From positions 830,638-894,637 of the forward strand of contig CP166130.1 in the NCBI GenBank assembly GCA_041228335.1: a DNA stretch of 64,000 nucleotides, read 5' to 3'. Positions 27,684-37,078 of the stretch are shown here, piece after piece. Source of the stretch: Alphaproteobacteria bacterium LSUCC0684. Lineage in GTDB: Bacteria > Pseudomonadota > Alphaproteobacteria > Puniceispirillales > UBA1172. Position 1 is the first letter of the stretch. Every line of letters starts with the position of its first letter. The position numbers and the translations under genes are program-made. Below the pieces are notes generated by a model, which was given only the letters and a program-made list of their open reading frames with translations, ran no database searches and was not told where the DNA came from.

Positions 27684-27715
27684 GAGGGGGCGGGTATATC
27701 CTGCCCCCTCTTTTT
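27684..27715 (+). terminator. intra-operon hairpin with T-run after the binding-protein gene
   Basis: GAGGGGGCGGG, a 5-nt loop and CCTGCCCCCTC form an 11-bp stem (one G-U pair) followed by TTTTT. It lies between the binding protein and its first permease. It probably terminates most transcripts so that the binding protein is made in excess. Confidence 0.85.
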
Positions 27716-27772
27716 GCTTTAATGATTTTCTTATCCAAGGGATAATCACCCATCAATCAAGGAGGCATTGCC

Positions 27773-28639
27773 GTGGCGACCCAGCATTCCCGTTCCATTG
27801 CCCGGTTGATGATAGCGCCTGCAACAACCTTGCTTCTTGCCTGGATGCTTGTTCCCCTTGGCATGACCCTTTATTTCTCATTCAAAAAATATCTTCCCCT
27901 GCGTGGTGGTGATCTGGGCTGGGTTGGTTTTGAAAACTATACCCGCTTCATTACCTCGAGTTCGTTCTGGCCCGCGGTTGCAACAACACTGATCATCGTT
28001 GGCGGGGTTCTTGTCATAACGGTGATGCTGGGGGTGTTGCTGGCATTGCTGCTCGATCAGCCGATCTGGGGGCAGGGGATTGTCCGGCTTCTTGTGATTG
28101 CCCCGTTCTTTGTGATGCCCACGGTTTCGGGGCTCGTCTGGAAAAACATGTTCATGGATCCGGTGAACGGATTTTTTGCCCATTTATGGCGGGCCTTCGG
28201 CGCCGAACCGGTGCAATGGCTCAGCCAGGCTTCGATGTCGTCGCTTGTGATGATCATCTCCTGGCAATGGCTGCCCTTTGCAACCTTGATCCTGCTCACG
28301 GCCATTCAGTCTCTTGACCGGGAACAGATTGAAGCGGCCGAAATGGATGGGGCGCGTCCAGTGGGACGTTTTTTCTTCATCATCCTGCCTCATCTGGCCA
28401 GAGCGATCACGGTTGTTGTGCTGATCCAGACGATTTTCCTGCTCTCGATCTTTGCTGAAATTTTTGTCACCACGGCCGGGGCTTTCGGCACCAAGACATT
28501 GACCTACCTGATTTTTCAGCGGGTGCTTGAAAGTCAGAATGTCGGTCTGGGCTCGGCAGGCGGTGTCTACGCGATTATTCTGGCAAATATTGTCGCCATC
28601 TTTCTGATGCGCGTTGTCGGCAAGAATCTGGACAGGTGA
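27773..28639 (+). CDS. polyol ABC transporter permease, SmoF-like
   Basis: A 288-residue MalF-type inner-membrane permease with about six hydrophobic segments. The cytoplasmic EAA loop reads EQIEAAEMDGARPVGRFFFIILPHL. GTG start with GGAGG 7 nt upstream. It is followed after 12 nt by the partner permease. Confidence 0.92.
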   Translation: MATQHSRSIARLMIAPATTLLLAWMLVPLGMTLYFSFKKYLPLRGGDLGWVGFENYTRFITSSSFWPAVATTLIIVGGVLVITVMLGVLLALLLDQPIWGQGIVRLLVIAPFFVMPTVSGLVWKNMFMDPVNGFFAHLWRAFGAEPVQWLSQASMSSLVMIISWQWLPFATLILLTAIQSLDREQIEAAEMDGARPVGRFFFIILPHLARAITVVVLIQTIFLLSIFAEIFVTTAGAFGTKTLTYLIFQRVLESQNVGLGSAGGVYAIILANIVAIFLMRVVGKNLDR

Positions 28640-28651
28640 GGAGATAAGCAT

Positions 28652-29482
28652 ATGGCTCGCGCTGTCACCCACCGCCGCAAGATAATCAACACCATTATTG
28701 CCTGGACGGTCGGACTTGCGATTTTCTTTCCCATTTTCTGGATCGCCGTGCTGTCCTTCAAGACCGAAGGTGACGCCATCAAGACACCTCTTGAAGTCCT
28801 GACCTCTCTATGGACATTTGAAAGTTACGCCGTTGTCCAGGACAGGTCGGATTATTTCAAGCATTTCACCAACTCGATCATCATTGCCCTCGGGTCGACC
28901 TTGCTTGGGATTCTTGTCGCTGTTCCGGCGGCCTGGTCGATGGCTTTCGTGCCGTCCAGAAGGACGCGCGGGATTCTGATGTGGATGCTGTCAACGAAAA
29001 TGCTGCCGGCGGTTGGCGTTCTCTATCCGATCTACCTGCTCTTCATCGAACTTGGTCTTCTGGACAGCCGCATCGGACTTGTCGTGGTTCTGATGCTCAT
29101 CAATCTGCCGATCATTGTCTGGATGCTCTATACCTATTTCAGGGAAATTCCAGGGGAAATTCTTGAGGCTGCCCGAATGGACGGCGCAGGCCTGCGATCG
29201 GAAATTCTCTATGTTCTGACACCGATGGCGATACCGGGCATCGCTTCAACCCTGTTGCTGAACATTATCCTCTCCTGGAATGAAGCCTTCTGGACACTCA
29301 ATCTGACGGCGGCTAAAGCGGCGCCGCTTACGGCCTTCATCGCCAGCTATTCAAGTCCTGAAGGTCTTTTTTATGCAAAACTCAGCGCCGCCTCGGTGAT
29401 GGCGATCACGCCAATCCTGATCATGGGCTGGTTCAGCCAGAAACAGCTTGTCCGGGGCATGACCTTTGGTGCGGTAAAATAG
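28652..29482 (+). CDS. polyol ABC transporter permease, SmoG-like
   Basis: A 276-residue MalG-type permease. [31 protein letters not shown] is the EAA loop, and [24 protein letters not shown] is typical of mannitol/sorbitol permeases. GAGGAG precedes the ATG. It pairs with the upstream permease; the ATPase gene begins 4 nt after its stop. Confidence 0.92.
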   Translation: MARAVTHRRKIINTIIAWTVGLAIFFPIFWIAVLSFKTEGDAIKTPLEVLTSLWTFESYAVVQDRSDYFKHFTNSIIIALGSTLLGILVAVPAAWSMAFVPSRRTRGILMWMLSTKMLPAVGVLYPIYLLFIELGLLDSRIGLVVVLMLINLPIIVWMLYTYFREIPGEILEAARMDGAGLRSEILYVLTPMAIPGIASTLLLNIILSWNEAFWTLNLTAAKAAPLTAFIASYSSPEGLFYAKLSAASVMAITPILIMGWFSQKQLVRGMTFGAVK

Positions 29483-29486
29483 GAAA

Positions 29487-30497
29487 ATGGACATGAAACA
29501 GATACAGTTGAAACAGGTATCGAAATGCTTTGACGATGTGGAAGTGATTTCCCCTCTTGATCTGGATATCGAAGAAGGCGAGTTTGTCGTATTCGTTGGC
29601 CCGTCCGGATGCGGGAAATCGACTCTGCTGCGGCTGATTGCCGGTCTCGAAGATGTGACCTCAGGGCAGATACTGATCAATGGTGAAGATGCGACGGCGA
29701 TACCTCCGGCCAATCGCGGTCTGGCGATGGTGTTTCAGTCTTATGCGCTTTATCCTCATATGTCGGTGCGCAACAATATCGCCTTCCCCTTGCGGATGGC
29801 TGGTCTTGACAAGGCCGAACAAAACACGCGTGTTGAAACCGCCGCCAGGGTGCTGAACCTTACCGATTATCTTGACCGGCGCCCCGGCCAGCTTTCGGGT
29901 GGCCAGCGCCAGCGTGTCGCCATCGGCCGTGCTATTGTGCGGGAACCCACCGCTTTCCTCTTTGATGAGCCTTTATCAAACCTTGATGCGGCGCTTCGTG
30001 TCGGCATGCGGCTGGAAATCAGTGAGTTGCATAAACGGCTTGCCACCACGATGATCTATGTGACCCATGATCAGGTGGAAGCCATGACCATGGCAGACAA
30101 GATTGTGGTGTTGCAGGCAGGTGTTATTGAGCAGGTGGGCAGCCCGCTGGAACTCTATCATAACCCGTGCAATACATTCGTCGCCGGATTTATCGGCTCG
30201 CCCAGGATGAATCTTCTCGAGGGCAGTGAGGCGCAGAAATACAGCGCACATACCATAGGGATCAGGCCGGAACATCTCGGCATATCGATCGATGCCGGGG
30301 ATTGGGAAGGCACGGTTGGCGTCTCCGAGCATCTGGGATCAGATACGTTTTTCCACGTCAACTGCCCTCTGTTTTCCGAAATATTGACGGTGCGCGCAAC
30401 CGGTGAGGTTGAACTGGCCTATGGCGCGAAAGTATTCCTGACCCCGGATGCCGCGCATCTGCACAGATTTGATGATAAGGGCCTGAAGGTAAAATGA
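29487..30497 (+). CDS. polyol ABC transporter ATP-binding protein, SmoK/UgpC-like
   Basis: A 336-residue MalK-type ATPase. Walker A is [17 protein letters not shown], the signature is [20 protein letters not shown] and Walker B is [15 protein letters not shown]-terminal TOBE/OB region (from about residue 240) includes [11 protein letters not shown]. The next dehydrogenase gene starts inside its last codons (4-nt overlap). Confidence 0.93.
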   Translation: MDMKQIQLKQVSKCFDDVEVISPLDLDIEEGEFVVFVGPSGCGKSTLLRLIAGLEDVTSGQILINGEDATAIPPANRGLAMVFQSYALYPHMSVRNNIAFPLRMAGLDKAEQNTRVETAARVLNLTDYLDRRPGQLSGGQRQRVAIGRAIVREPTAFLFDEPLSNLDAALRVGMRLEISELHKRLATTMIYVTHDQVEAMTMADKIVVLQAGVIEQVGSPLELYHNPCNTFVAGFIGSPRMNLLEGSEAQKYSAHTIGIRPEHLGISIDAGDWEGTVGVSEHLGSDTFFHVNCPLFSEILTVRATGEVELAYGAKVFLTPDAAHLHRFDDKGLKVK

Positions 30498-31267
30498 AGC
30501 GTCTTGCGGGAAAAACAGCCCTGATTACAGGTGCAGCAAGGGGGATCGGGCGCCATTTTGCCGAGGCCTATGTCAAGGAAGGCGCGCGCGTGGCTATCGC
30601 GGATATTGAAGAAGAACGCGCACAACATGCTGCCGATGAAATCGGGGAGCAGGCCATTGCCGTCAGGATGGATGTCACCAGCCAGGCGAGCATTGATCAG
30701 GCTGTTGAGGAAACGGTCAGAGCATTTGGCGGCATCGATATTCTCATCAATAACGCGGCCGTATTCACCGCCGCGCCGATTGCTGAAATCAGCCGTGAAG
30801 ATTATCAGCGCGTGTTTGATATCAATGTTTCCGGAACGCTCTTTACCATGCAGGCTGTTGCCCGCCACATGATCGAACGTGGTCGGGGCGGCCGGATCAT
30901 CAATATGGCGAGCCAGGCAGGCCGCCGGGGTGAGCCGCTGGTTGCGGTGTATTGCGCGACAAAAGCGGCGGTTATTTCGCTCACCCAGTCGGCAGGATTG
31001 AATCTGATCAAGCATGGCATCAACGTGAATGCGATTTCCCCAGGTGTTGTCGATGGCGAGCACTGGGACGGCGTCGATGCCTTTTTCGCGAAATATGAAA
31101 ACAAGCAGCCGGGGCAGAAAAAGAAAGAAGTTGGGGCAGGTGTGCCGTATGGCAGGATGGGACGACCGGAAGATCTTGCCGGGATGGCCATTTTCCTTGC
31201 CAGTGATGAAGCCGAATACATCATCGCCCAGACCTATAATGTTGACGGCGGACAATGGATGAGTTGA
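30494..31267 (+). CDS. short-chain dehydrogenase, sorbitol dehydrogenase (SmoS)-like
   Basis: A 257-residue SDR with nucleotide motif [19 protein letters not shown], the catalytic Ser in [11 protein letters not shown] and Tyr-x3-Lys in VYCATKAAV. It resembles SmoS and D-sorbitol/galactitol dehydrogenases, which oxidise sorbitol to fructose with NAD+. The gene overlaps the ATPase gene by 4 nt. Its stop overlaps the start of the mannitol dehydrogenase (TGATG). Confidence 0.88.
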   Translation: MKRLAGKTALITGAARGIGRHFAEAYVKEGARVAIADIEEERAQHAADEIGEQAIAVRMDVTSQASIDQAVEETVRAFGGIDILINNAAVFTAAPIAEISREDYQRVFDINVSGTLFTMQAVARHMIERGRGGRIINMASQAGRRGEPLVAVYCATKAAVISLTQSAGLNLIKHGINVNAISPGVVDGEHWDGVDAFFAKYENKQPGQKKKEVGAGVPYGRMGRPEDLAGMAIFLASDEAEYIIAQTYNVDGGQWMS

Positions 31268-32763
31268 TGAGCCTTACTTCGATGAAATCAAATCCTGTAG
31301 ACCTTGGTAATGAAACCTTGGGCATTATGCCTGCCCATGTATCCGTACCTCAATATGACCGCAACAGGATGACACCCGGGATTGTGCATATTGGCGTCGG
31401 CAATTTTCATCGCGCGCATTTTGCCTGGTACATCCACCGTCTGATGCAAGAGGGTCTTGCCATGGACTGGGCCATTATCGGGGCAGGTGTGCGTGAGCAG
31501 GATCAGGCAATGCGCGAAAAACTCCTGAAACAGGATTGCCTCACTACACTGATTGAACTTGACCCTCAGGGCGGGCGGGCAACAGAGATCATCGGCTCGA
31601 TGCTCGATTTCCTTCCCGTTGAGCAGGATAACAGGTCTCTCATCGCGATGATGGCTGATGCGAGGATCAGGATTGTTTCGCTTACCATCACCGAAGGCGG
31701 GTATTATATCGACGCTGCCAGCAACGGGCTGGACATCTCGCATCCCGATATCGTGCATGATGCTGAAAACCCGGAACGCCCGCGTACCGCGTTTGGCGCC
31801 ATGGTGGCTGCCCTTCGCATCCGGCGAGATCAGGGAACAGGGCCGTTCGCCGGCCTTTGCTGCGACAACCTGCAGGGAAATGGGGAGATTCTCAAGCAGA
31901 CGATCATTGGTCTGGCGCGCCTTGGCGATCCTGAACTGGCCGAGTGGATTGACAGGAATTGCACCTTCCCGAACTCGATGGTGGATTGTATCGTGCCTGC
32001 CACGGGCCCTGATGAAATTGATCTTGTCCAGACCCTCGGGATTGGCGATCAGGCGCCGGTCACCCATGAAAATTTCCGCCAATGGGTTATCGAAGACAGT
32101 TTTTGCACCGGCCGGCCGGATTGGAACAGGGTAGGGGCGGAATTCTCCGAACATGTCCATCATCATGAAACCCAGAAGATTCGTATTCTCAATGGCGGCC
32201 ATCAGATTCTGGCGAATGCTGCCGAAATCATGGGGATAAAAACCATAGCCGAGGCGATGGAAAACCCGTTGATCAAGGCAATGTTCCGTAAAGTTCAGCG
32301 AGAAGAAATCACGCCCCATATAACGCCTGTGCCAAATATATCGGTGCTCGACTACCTTGATCTGATCGAAACCCGCTTTGCCAACAAGGCGATTGTAGAT
32401 ACGGTCCGGCGGGTTGCCTTTGATGGTGCCGCGCGCCATGCAGGTTTTCTTCTGCCCTCGATCCGGGATGGCCTTAATGCCGGAGGTTCGATTGATGGCC
32501 TGGCCCTTGTCGAAGCGATCTGGGCGCGCATGTGTTTGGGAAGCCGGGAAGATGGCAGCCTGATTGCACCGAATGACCCGATCTGGAGCATCTTGACCGA
32601 AAGAGCAGCCGCTGCACGTCACACCCCGCTCGTATGGCTTGAAATGCAAAAAGTCTATGGTGATCTTGCCCGTGATGATCGTTTCGCCACGGCTTTTGAA
32701 AAATGGCTTTCCGCCATCTATAACGATGGGATTGAGGCAACGATAGCCTCCTATCTGGGCTGA
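31267..32763 (+). CDS. mannitol 2-dehydrogenase family protein, MtlK-like
   Basis: A 498-residue long-chain polyol dehydrogenase. GVGNFHRAHFAWYIHRL is the N-terminal nucleotide-binding region. KIRILNGGHQILANAAEIMG carries the catalytic Lys of the family, and TPNPVDCIVPAT-like wording appears as FPNSMVDCIVPATGPDE. It probably oxidises mannitol or D-arabitol to fructose or xylulose; fructuronate reductase is the alternative in this family. The ATG 31267 start overlaps the SDR stop; an upstream ATG at 31255 is in frame. Confidence 0.88.
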   Translation: MSLTSMKSNPVDLGNETLGIMPAHVSVPQYDRNRMTPGIVHIGVGNFHRAHFAWYIHRLMQEGLAMDWAIIGAGVREQDQAMREKLLKQDCLTTLIELDPQGGRATEIIGSMLDFLPVEQDNRSLIAMMADARIRIVSLTITEGGYYIDAASNGLDISHPDIVHDAENPERPRTAFGAMVAALRIRRDQGTGPFAGLCCDNLQGNGEILKQTIIGLARLGDPELAEWIDRNCTFPNSMVDCIVPATGPDEIDLVQTLGIGDQAPVTHENFRQWVIEDSFCTGRPDWNRVGAEFSEHVHHHETQKIRILNGGHQILANAAEIMGIKTIAEAMENPLIKAMFRKVQREEITPHITPVPNISVLDYLDLIETRFANKAIVDTVRRVAFDGAARHAGFLLPSIRDGLNAGGSIDGLALVEAIWARMCLGSREDGSLIAPNDPIWSILTERAAAARHTPLVWLEMQKVYGDLARDDRFATAFEKWLSAIYNDGIEATIASYLG

Positions 32764-32822
32764 CGTTTTGTCTTGAAATGGCAGGCTGATAAACTTGGGG
32801 AAAAAATCACGGGGCTGCCGCA

Positions 32823-34280
32823 ATGACCTATTATCTCGGCGTTGATATCGGCACATCGGCGATCAAGGTAATCCTGCTTGATGCCGATCAGCAGATAAAG
32901 GCGTCTCACGCTGTCCCCCTTGCCGTATCCCGGCCGAGGCCGGGCTGGTCCGAGCAAGACCCCGAAGCATGGTGGCAGGGTGTAGACCGGGCGATTTCAC
33001 AGATCGCAGGCGATCATCCTGTTGAAATGGCTGAGCTCAATGCCATCGGCATGTCTGGCCAGATGCATGGGCTGGTGGCGCTTGATACGGATGATCAGCC
33101 CTTGCGTGATGCGATCTTGTGGAACGATACCCGGTCAAGTGAGGAAGCTTTGATGCTTGACCGGTCACATGAAGAGTTCCGCACCACAGGCGGCAATATG
33201 GTGATGGCGGGCTTCACTGCCCCCAAGGCGGTCTGGATGGCAAGGCATGAGCCGGATCTTTTTGCCAGGATCAGGACGATCCTTCTGCCCAAAGATTATG
33301 TCCGTTTCCGCCTTACCGGGAAAAAGATATCCGATATGTCCGATGCATCAGGCACGCTCTGGCTTGATGTTTCTCATCGCAGCTGGTCTGAGCCGTTGCT
33401 GTCTTTTTGCGGGTTGCGGCCTGATCAGATGCCCCGTCTGGTTGAAGGCAGTGAAGCCAGCGCATATCTTCTTCCGGATCTGGCCCGGAGGTGGGGGATC
33501 AAAGGCGATGTCATTGTTGCAGGTGGCGCCGGCGACAATGCTGCTGCGGCCATCGGTCTGGGCTTGAAAGAGCCGGGGGATTGCTTTGTGTCCTTGGGAA
33601 CATCCGGGGTTGTCTTCAAGGTCACCGACGGGTTCCATGAACGCGCCGGGAAAGCGGTGCATGCCTTCTGCCACGCTCTTCCCGAGAGCTGGCATCAGAT
33701 GGGGGTCATCTTGTCGGCAGGTGACAGCCTGGCCTGGCTTGCTGAAGTCACCGCCCAGCCCCTGCCGCAGCTGCTGGCGCAGATGAAGGATGAAGACCAC
33801 CACAAGATCTGGCCGATATTTCATCCCTATCTCAGTGGCGAACGCACCCCCCATAACATGCCGGATGCGAGAGGCGGGTTCTTTGGCCTCTCAAGGGCTG
33901 ATGATGCCGGTGATCTGACGCGATCTGTCCTGCAAGGGGTAAGTTTTGCGATTGCCGATGCAATGGACGTTCTGGATAGCACCGATGGCAAGCCGGAGAT
34001 GATCATTGCCACCGGAGGCGGTGCCAAAAACAGCTACTGGCTGGGCCTCATTGCCAGCGTAACAGATTGCCGTATTGCGGTGCCTGAAGATGCGGATACC
34101 GGCGCCGCGCTGGGGGCGGCCCGGCTCGGCATGCTTGCCGCCGGCAATCCTCTTGAACATGTCTGCCGAAAGCCGGTGATTTCTCACACCGTTCTGCCGG
34201 ATGATGAATTAAAAGAACAGATGCAGACCGCAAGAGCGTTGAGCCAGAAGCTTTTTGCGCGCACCGAAGGGATAAAATGA
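32823..34280 (+). CDS. xylB: xylulokinase
   Basis: A 485-residue FGGY kinase. YYLGVDIGTSAIKVILLDADQ opens the ATPase fold, MSGQMHGLVALD is the xylulokinase substrate motif, and VVAGGAGDNAAAAIGLG-like and ATGGGAKNSYWLGLIASV sequences follow. It phosphorylates D-xylulose, consistent with arabitol or xylitol oxidation by the upstream dehydrogenases. It starts 59 nt after the mannitol dehydrogenase. A 22-codon frame (34277-34345) overlaps its stop but looks like noise. Confidence 0.9.
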   Translation: MTYYLGVDIGTSAIKVILLDADQQIKASHAVPLAVSRPRPGWSEQDPEAWWQGVDRAISQIAGDHPVEMAELNAIGMSGQMHGLVALDTDDQPLRDAILWNDTRSSEEALMLDRSHEEFRTTGGNMVMAGFTAPKAVWMARHEPDLFARIRTILLPKDYVRFRLTGKKISDMSDASGTLWLDVSHRSWSEPLLSFCGLRPDQMPRLVEGSEASAYLLPDLARRWGIKGDVIVAGGAGDNAAAAIGLGLKEPGDCFVSLGTSGVVFKVTDGFHERAGKAVHAFCHALPESWHQMGVILSAGDSLAWLAEVTAQPLPQLLAQMKDEDHHKIWPIFHPYLSGERTPHNMPDARGGFFGLSRADDAGDLTRSVLQGVSFAIADAMDVLDSTDGKPEMIIATGGGAKNSYWLGLIASVTDCRIAVPEDADTGAALGAARLGMLAAGNPLEHVCRKPVISHTVLPDDELKEQMQTARALSQKLFARTEGIK

Positions 34281-34355
34281 ATAGGTCAGCGGCCAAGAAG
34301 CGCAAGGATCAGGCATCGGAAAAGGGGTATCGCATCCTCGGCTAATCCTGCCACA

Positions 34356-35039
34356 TCAGATCTGTGCGGCCTGCATGGGATGGATCAATTTATCCCGGAC
34401 TTCTTCAAGATGCGTGCGCATCACCTGTGATGCGGCCTCAGGGTCACGTTCGGCAATTGAGCCAATGATGGCTTCATGCTGGGCAAAACTATGATGGTCT
34501 GCTGGAGGGATATCTGAATCCTGGCGCAACCGTCCCCAGACAACCGCGCGCCGGATGGCATTCAACTGATCGAAAAGTGCCAGGAGAACAATATTGCCGG
34601 AAGCTACGGCGATCATCCGGTGCAACCGGTTGTCCGCATTTTCATATTGCCGCCAGTTTTGTGCTTCACGCTGGGCAATCAGGCAACGGTTTAATTCCTC
34701 AATATGCATGCCGGTGGCATTTATCGCCGCCTGCTGGCAGATAATGGGTTCGATGAGGATGCGCGCCCGCATGACTTCAAGTGGATTAGACTGATCCGCT
34801 ATCATGCCAACCGCCGAAAGTTCGTTTTCAGGTTTCGCGCCGATAAACGTGCCCTTGCCGACCTGGCGCCACAATTCCCCATTGCGCTCAAGTGTGGCCA
34901 GTGCCTTGCGCAGGTCACCTCGCGATACCCCCAGTATTTCAGCAAACTCGCGCTCCGGGGGGAGGCGGCCATCGCTCGGCAATTTGCGTTGGGCAAGCCA
35001 GGCTCTTAATTGGATCAACGCTCCATCGGCTGATGTCAC
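34356..35039 (-). CDS. GntR-family regulator, FadR/FCD subfamily
   Basis: A 227-residue protein with a winged-helix (SDGRLPPEREFAEILGVSRGDLRKALATLERNGEL) and a C-terminal FCD helical domain whose metal-site histidines are visible (DNRLHRMIAVASGN, HHSFAQHEAIIGSI). GTG start with AGGAG 7 nt upstream. It is divergent from an ABC importer operon; a FadR-like palindrome lies between them. It likely represses that operon until a carboxylate ligand binds. Confidence 0.9.
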   Translation of the reverse strand: MTSADGALIQLRAWLAQRKLPSDGRLPPEREFAEILGVSRGDLRKALATLERNGELWRQVGKGTFIGAKPENELSAVGMIADQSNPLEVMRARILIEPIICQQAAINATGMHIEELNRCLIAQREAQNWRQYENADNRLHRMIAVASGNIVLLALFDQLNAIRRAVVWGRLRQDSDIPPADHHSFAQHEAIIGSIAERDPEAASQVMRTHLEEVRDKLIHPMQAAQI

Positions 35040-35094
35040 TTGCTTTCTCCTATATATCTAACCCTTGATGGCACAGCATAACAATATACGTCAA

Positions 35095-35105
35095 TGGTCT
35101 GACCA
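35095..35105. promoter_or_regulatory. FadR-type GntR operator
   Basis: TGGTCTGACCA is an 11-bp palindrome fitting the TGGTnnnACCA core bound by FadR/FCD-subfamily GntR proteins. A further half site TTGACCAAT follows at about 35110-35118. It lies between the divergent GntR gene and the ABC importer operon. Confidence 0.65.
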
Positions 35106-35245
35106 ATGCTTGACCAATCCAATATTTCATGCAATCAATTTTATTATTGGTTAAATGGTGTGGTGCATCAGATGGCTGCGCCGGGATCAAAAACAGGTAC
35201 ACGGCCTCAATTTTCGTGACCTTGGAACTTCAGGGAGGAAACGCA

Positions 35246-36220
35246 ATGCGTACACTTTTACATCGTCTTAAAATCGTGATGGCTTCATTGGTCACCGCGA
35301 TAGCTGGCTTTGTCAGCACGGCCCAGGCGGATACGATCAAGATCGCTCTTGCCGAGCCACCATCGGATGAACTGGCCCATATCTTCGTTGCGCTGGATCG
35401 CGCCAAGGCGATGGGGCTTGATTACGAATGGACGGCATTTTCGGATGAAGAACTGGCTATTCAGGCAATTCTCAGCGGCCAGATGGATATCGGCTTCGGC
35501 ACCCCATATTCGGTCATGCAGCGCTCCAAGGCGCCTGTCCGGATCATCTTCCAGATGTCAAAATTGAAATTCTTCCCGGTTTCCTCGCAGAAATATTCCA
35601 AACTGGAAGATCTCGATGGTGAGCCGATCATGCTGCATTCCCGTGGTGGCGGCACCGATTCCATCGCTAACGTCATTGAAGACAGGTTGAACATCAAATT
35701 CGGTGAACGTTCTTATGTCCCAGGCTCATCGAACAGGATTGCCGCACTCATCGCGGGCCAGACCGATGCGACCATCGTTGATTTGTCGAACAAAAACAAA
35801 CTCGTCAAACTTCAGGGTGATAAATTCAATGTATTGCCCATGTTTGAGGTTGATGCCAGCGACGAAGCTCTCTTTGCCAACCTGAACTGGATGAAAGATA
35901 ACAGCGAGGCAGTCGATATTTTCGTCAAGGCCCTGGTCAGCGTGTATCAGGACATGCACAAGGATCCGAGCATCATCAAGCGCGAGACGGATCCGGATGG
36001 ACCGATTGGCCAGCTTCCCAAGGAAGTCCTTGACGGGCTTGACTCCTTCTTCGCTGATGCGGTTGCGGGCGGTCTTTATGATCCGAATGGTGGCGGGATG
36101 AAAGCTGCCATGGCCGATCTGGAATGGTACTCGAAAGCCGGCCAGCTCGAAGGTGATGCATCTTCACTGGATCCGAATGATTTCTGGTATTTTGCACCGC
36201 TTGACAAAGCAACGAAATAA
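35246..36220 (+). CDS. ABC transporter substrate-binding protein, NMT1/SsuA-like
   Basis: A 324-residue periplasmic protein. An N-terminal signal peptide (hydrophobic run MASLVTAIAGFVSTAQA, cleavage near residue 28) precedes DTIKIALAEPPSDELAHIFVALDRAKAMGLDYEW, the NMT1/THI5 fold start. This family binds sulfonates, nitrate, pyrimidine or thiamine precursors, and phthalate-like acids. The ligand is not recognisable. Start 35246 has GGGAGG 7 nt upstream; the frame is open earlier but without a signal sequence. Confidence 0.87.
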   Translation: MRTLLHRLKIVMASLVTAIAGFVSTAQADTIKIALAEPPSDELAHIFVALDRAKAMGLDYEWTAFSDEELAIQAILSGQMDIGFGTPYSVMQRSKAPVRIIFQMSKLKFFPVSSQKYSKLEDLDGEPIMLHSRGGGTDSIANVIEDRLNIKFGERSYVPGSSNRIAALIAGQTDATIVDLSNKNKLVKLQGDKFNVLPMFEVDASDEALFANLNWMKDNSEAVDIFVKALVSVYQDMHKDPSIIKRETDPDGPIGQLPKEVLDGLDSFFADAVAGGLYDPNGGGMKAAMADLEWYSKAGQLEGDASSLDPNDFWYFAPLDKATK

Positions 36221-36231
36221 CCTGAATGGTT

Positions 36232-36258
36232 TGGCCGGCAGGTTTTTTCTGCCGGCCA
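36232..36258 (+). other. hairpin after the binding-protein gene
   Basis: A 10-bp perfect stem (TGGCCGGCAG / CTGCCGGCCA) closes a loop of G and six T. It lies 12 nt after the binding-protein stop and before the first permease. There is no T-run after the stem on either strand, so it is more likely an mRNA-stabilising or processing element than a terminator. Confidence 0.65.
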
Positions 36259-36288
36259 GACATTGAAAATCCTCATAGAGTAAAAGCG

Positions 36289-37056
36289 ATGCTTGCTCAA
36301 AATCGTGCCGTCATTCTCAAGATTGTCTCCGCACTGATCGTGTTTGGTGCCTGGGAAATTGCTGGCCGGATCCCGGTCAGTTTTGCCTTTCCGACATTTC
36401 TTGAATCCCTTGCGGCCTTCTGGGCCCTGCTCATTGACGGCACCATGTTCAAAGCCTATGCCGAAACGCTGAAACCGCTTGTTATCGGTGTCTTTATTTC
36501 AGCCGTCATCGGCATTGGTCTTGGCCTTTGGATTGGTCTGAGCCGTGCGTTTGACTGGCTGGTATCGCCGATCTTCGTCGTCATGCAGACGGCGCCTCTT
36601 GCGGCCCTCATCCCGCTGCTGGTGATGGCGTACGGGATCGGGCTGACATCCAAGGTATTCGTTGTCTGTATCATGGCGATGCCGGTTATTGTGCTTAATA
36701 CCGGCGGTGCCGTGCGCAACACGTCCGCATCGCTGATTGAAATGGGCCAGTCGTTTCTCGGGTCACGCCGTGACATTATCCTCAAGATCATTTTGCCCTC
36801 AGCCTTTCCGATCATTTTCGCCGGCCTCAGGCTGGGTGTTTCAGCGGGGTTCATCGGGGCAATTCTTTCAGAGCTGAAAATCACCCCCACCGGTGTCGGC
36901 GACATTATCACCTATAGTCGCTCTATTGCCGATTACCCGAGCATGTATGCGGCCATTGCCTCGATCATCATTCTGGCGGTGCTGTTTCTGAATATTCTGG
37001 AGCGCATCGAAAATCACCTTCTGCAAGGCAACCGGCGGTTGCTGGCCACAGATTAA
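36289..37056 (+). CDS. ABC transporter permease 1 (SsuC/TauC-type)
   Basis: A 255-residue inner-membrane permease of the nitrate/sulfonate/taurine type with about six hydrophobic segments. The EAA-like loop ASLIEMGQSFLGSRRDIILKIILPSAFPIIFAGLRLG is clear. The ATG at 36289 is chosen over an earlier frame start inside the hairpin; its ribosome site is weak. A second, different permease follows the ATPase gene, so the channel is probably a heterodimer. Confidence 0.87.
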   Translation: MLAQNRAVILKIVSALIVFGAWEIAGRIPVSFAFPTFLESLAAFWALLIDGTMFKAYAETLKPLVIGVFISAVIGIGLGLWIGLSRAFDWLVSPIFVVMQTAPLAALIPLLVMAYGIGLTSKVFVVCIMAMPVIVLNTGGAVRNTSASLIEMGQSFLGSRRDIILKIILPSAFPIIFAGLRLGVSAGFIGAILSELKITPTGVGDIITYSRSIADYPSMYAAIASIIILAVLFLNILERIENHLLQGNRRLLATD

Positions 37057-37078
37057 GGCGCTGACCTGACCGAAAGAT

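Noticed and set aside
31288-32856. 522-codon minus-strand frame opposite the mannitol dehydrogenase gene
   Set aside because: The plus strand encodes an unmistakable mannitol dehydrogenase; the antisense translation has no motif and no ribosome site.
34277-34345. 22-codon frame overlapping the xylB stop
   Set aside because: Too short, Lys-rich with no motif, and not followed by any related sequence.
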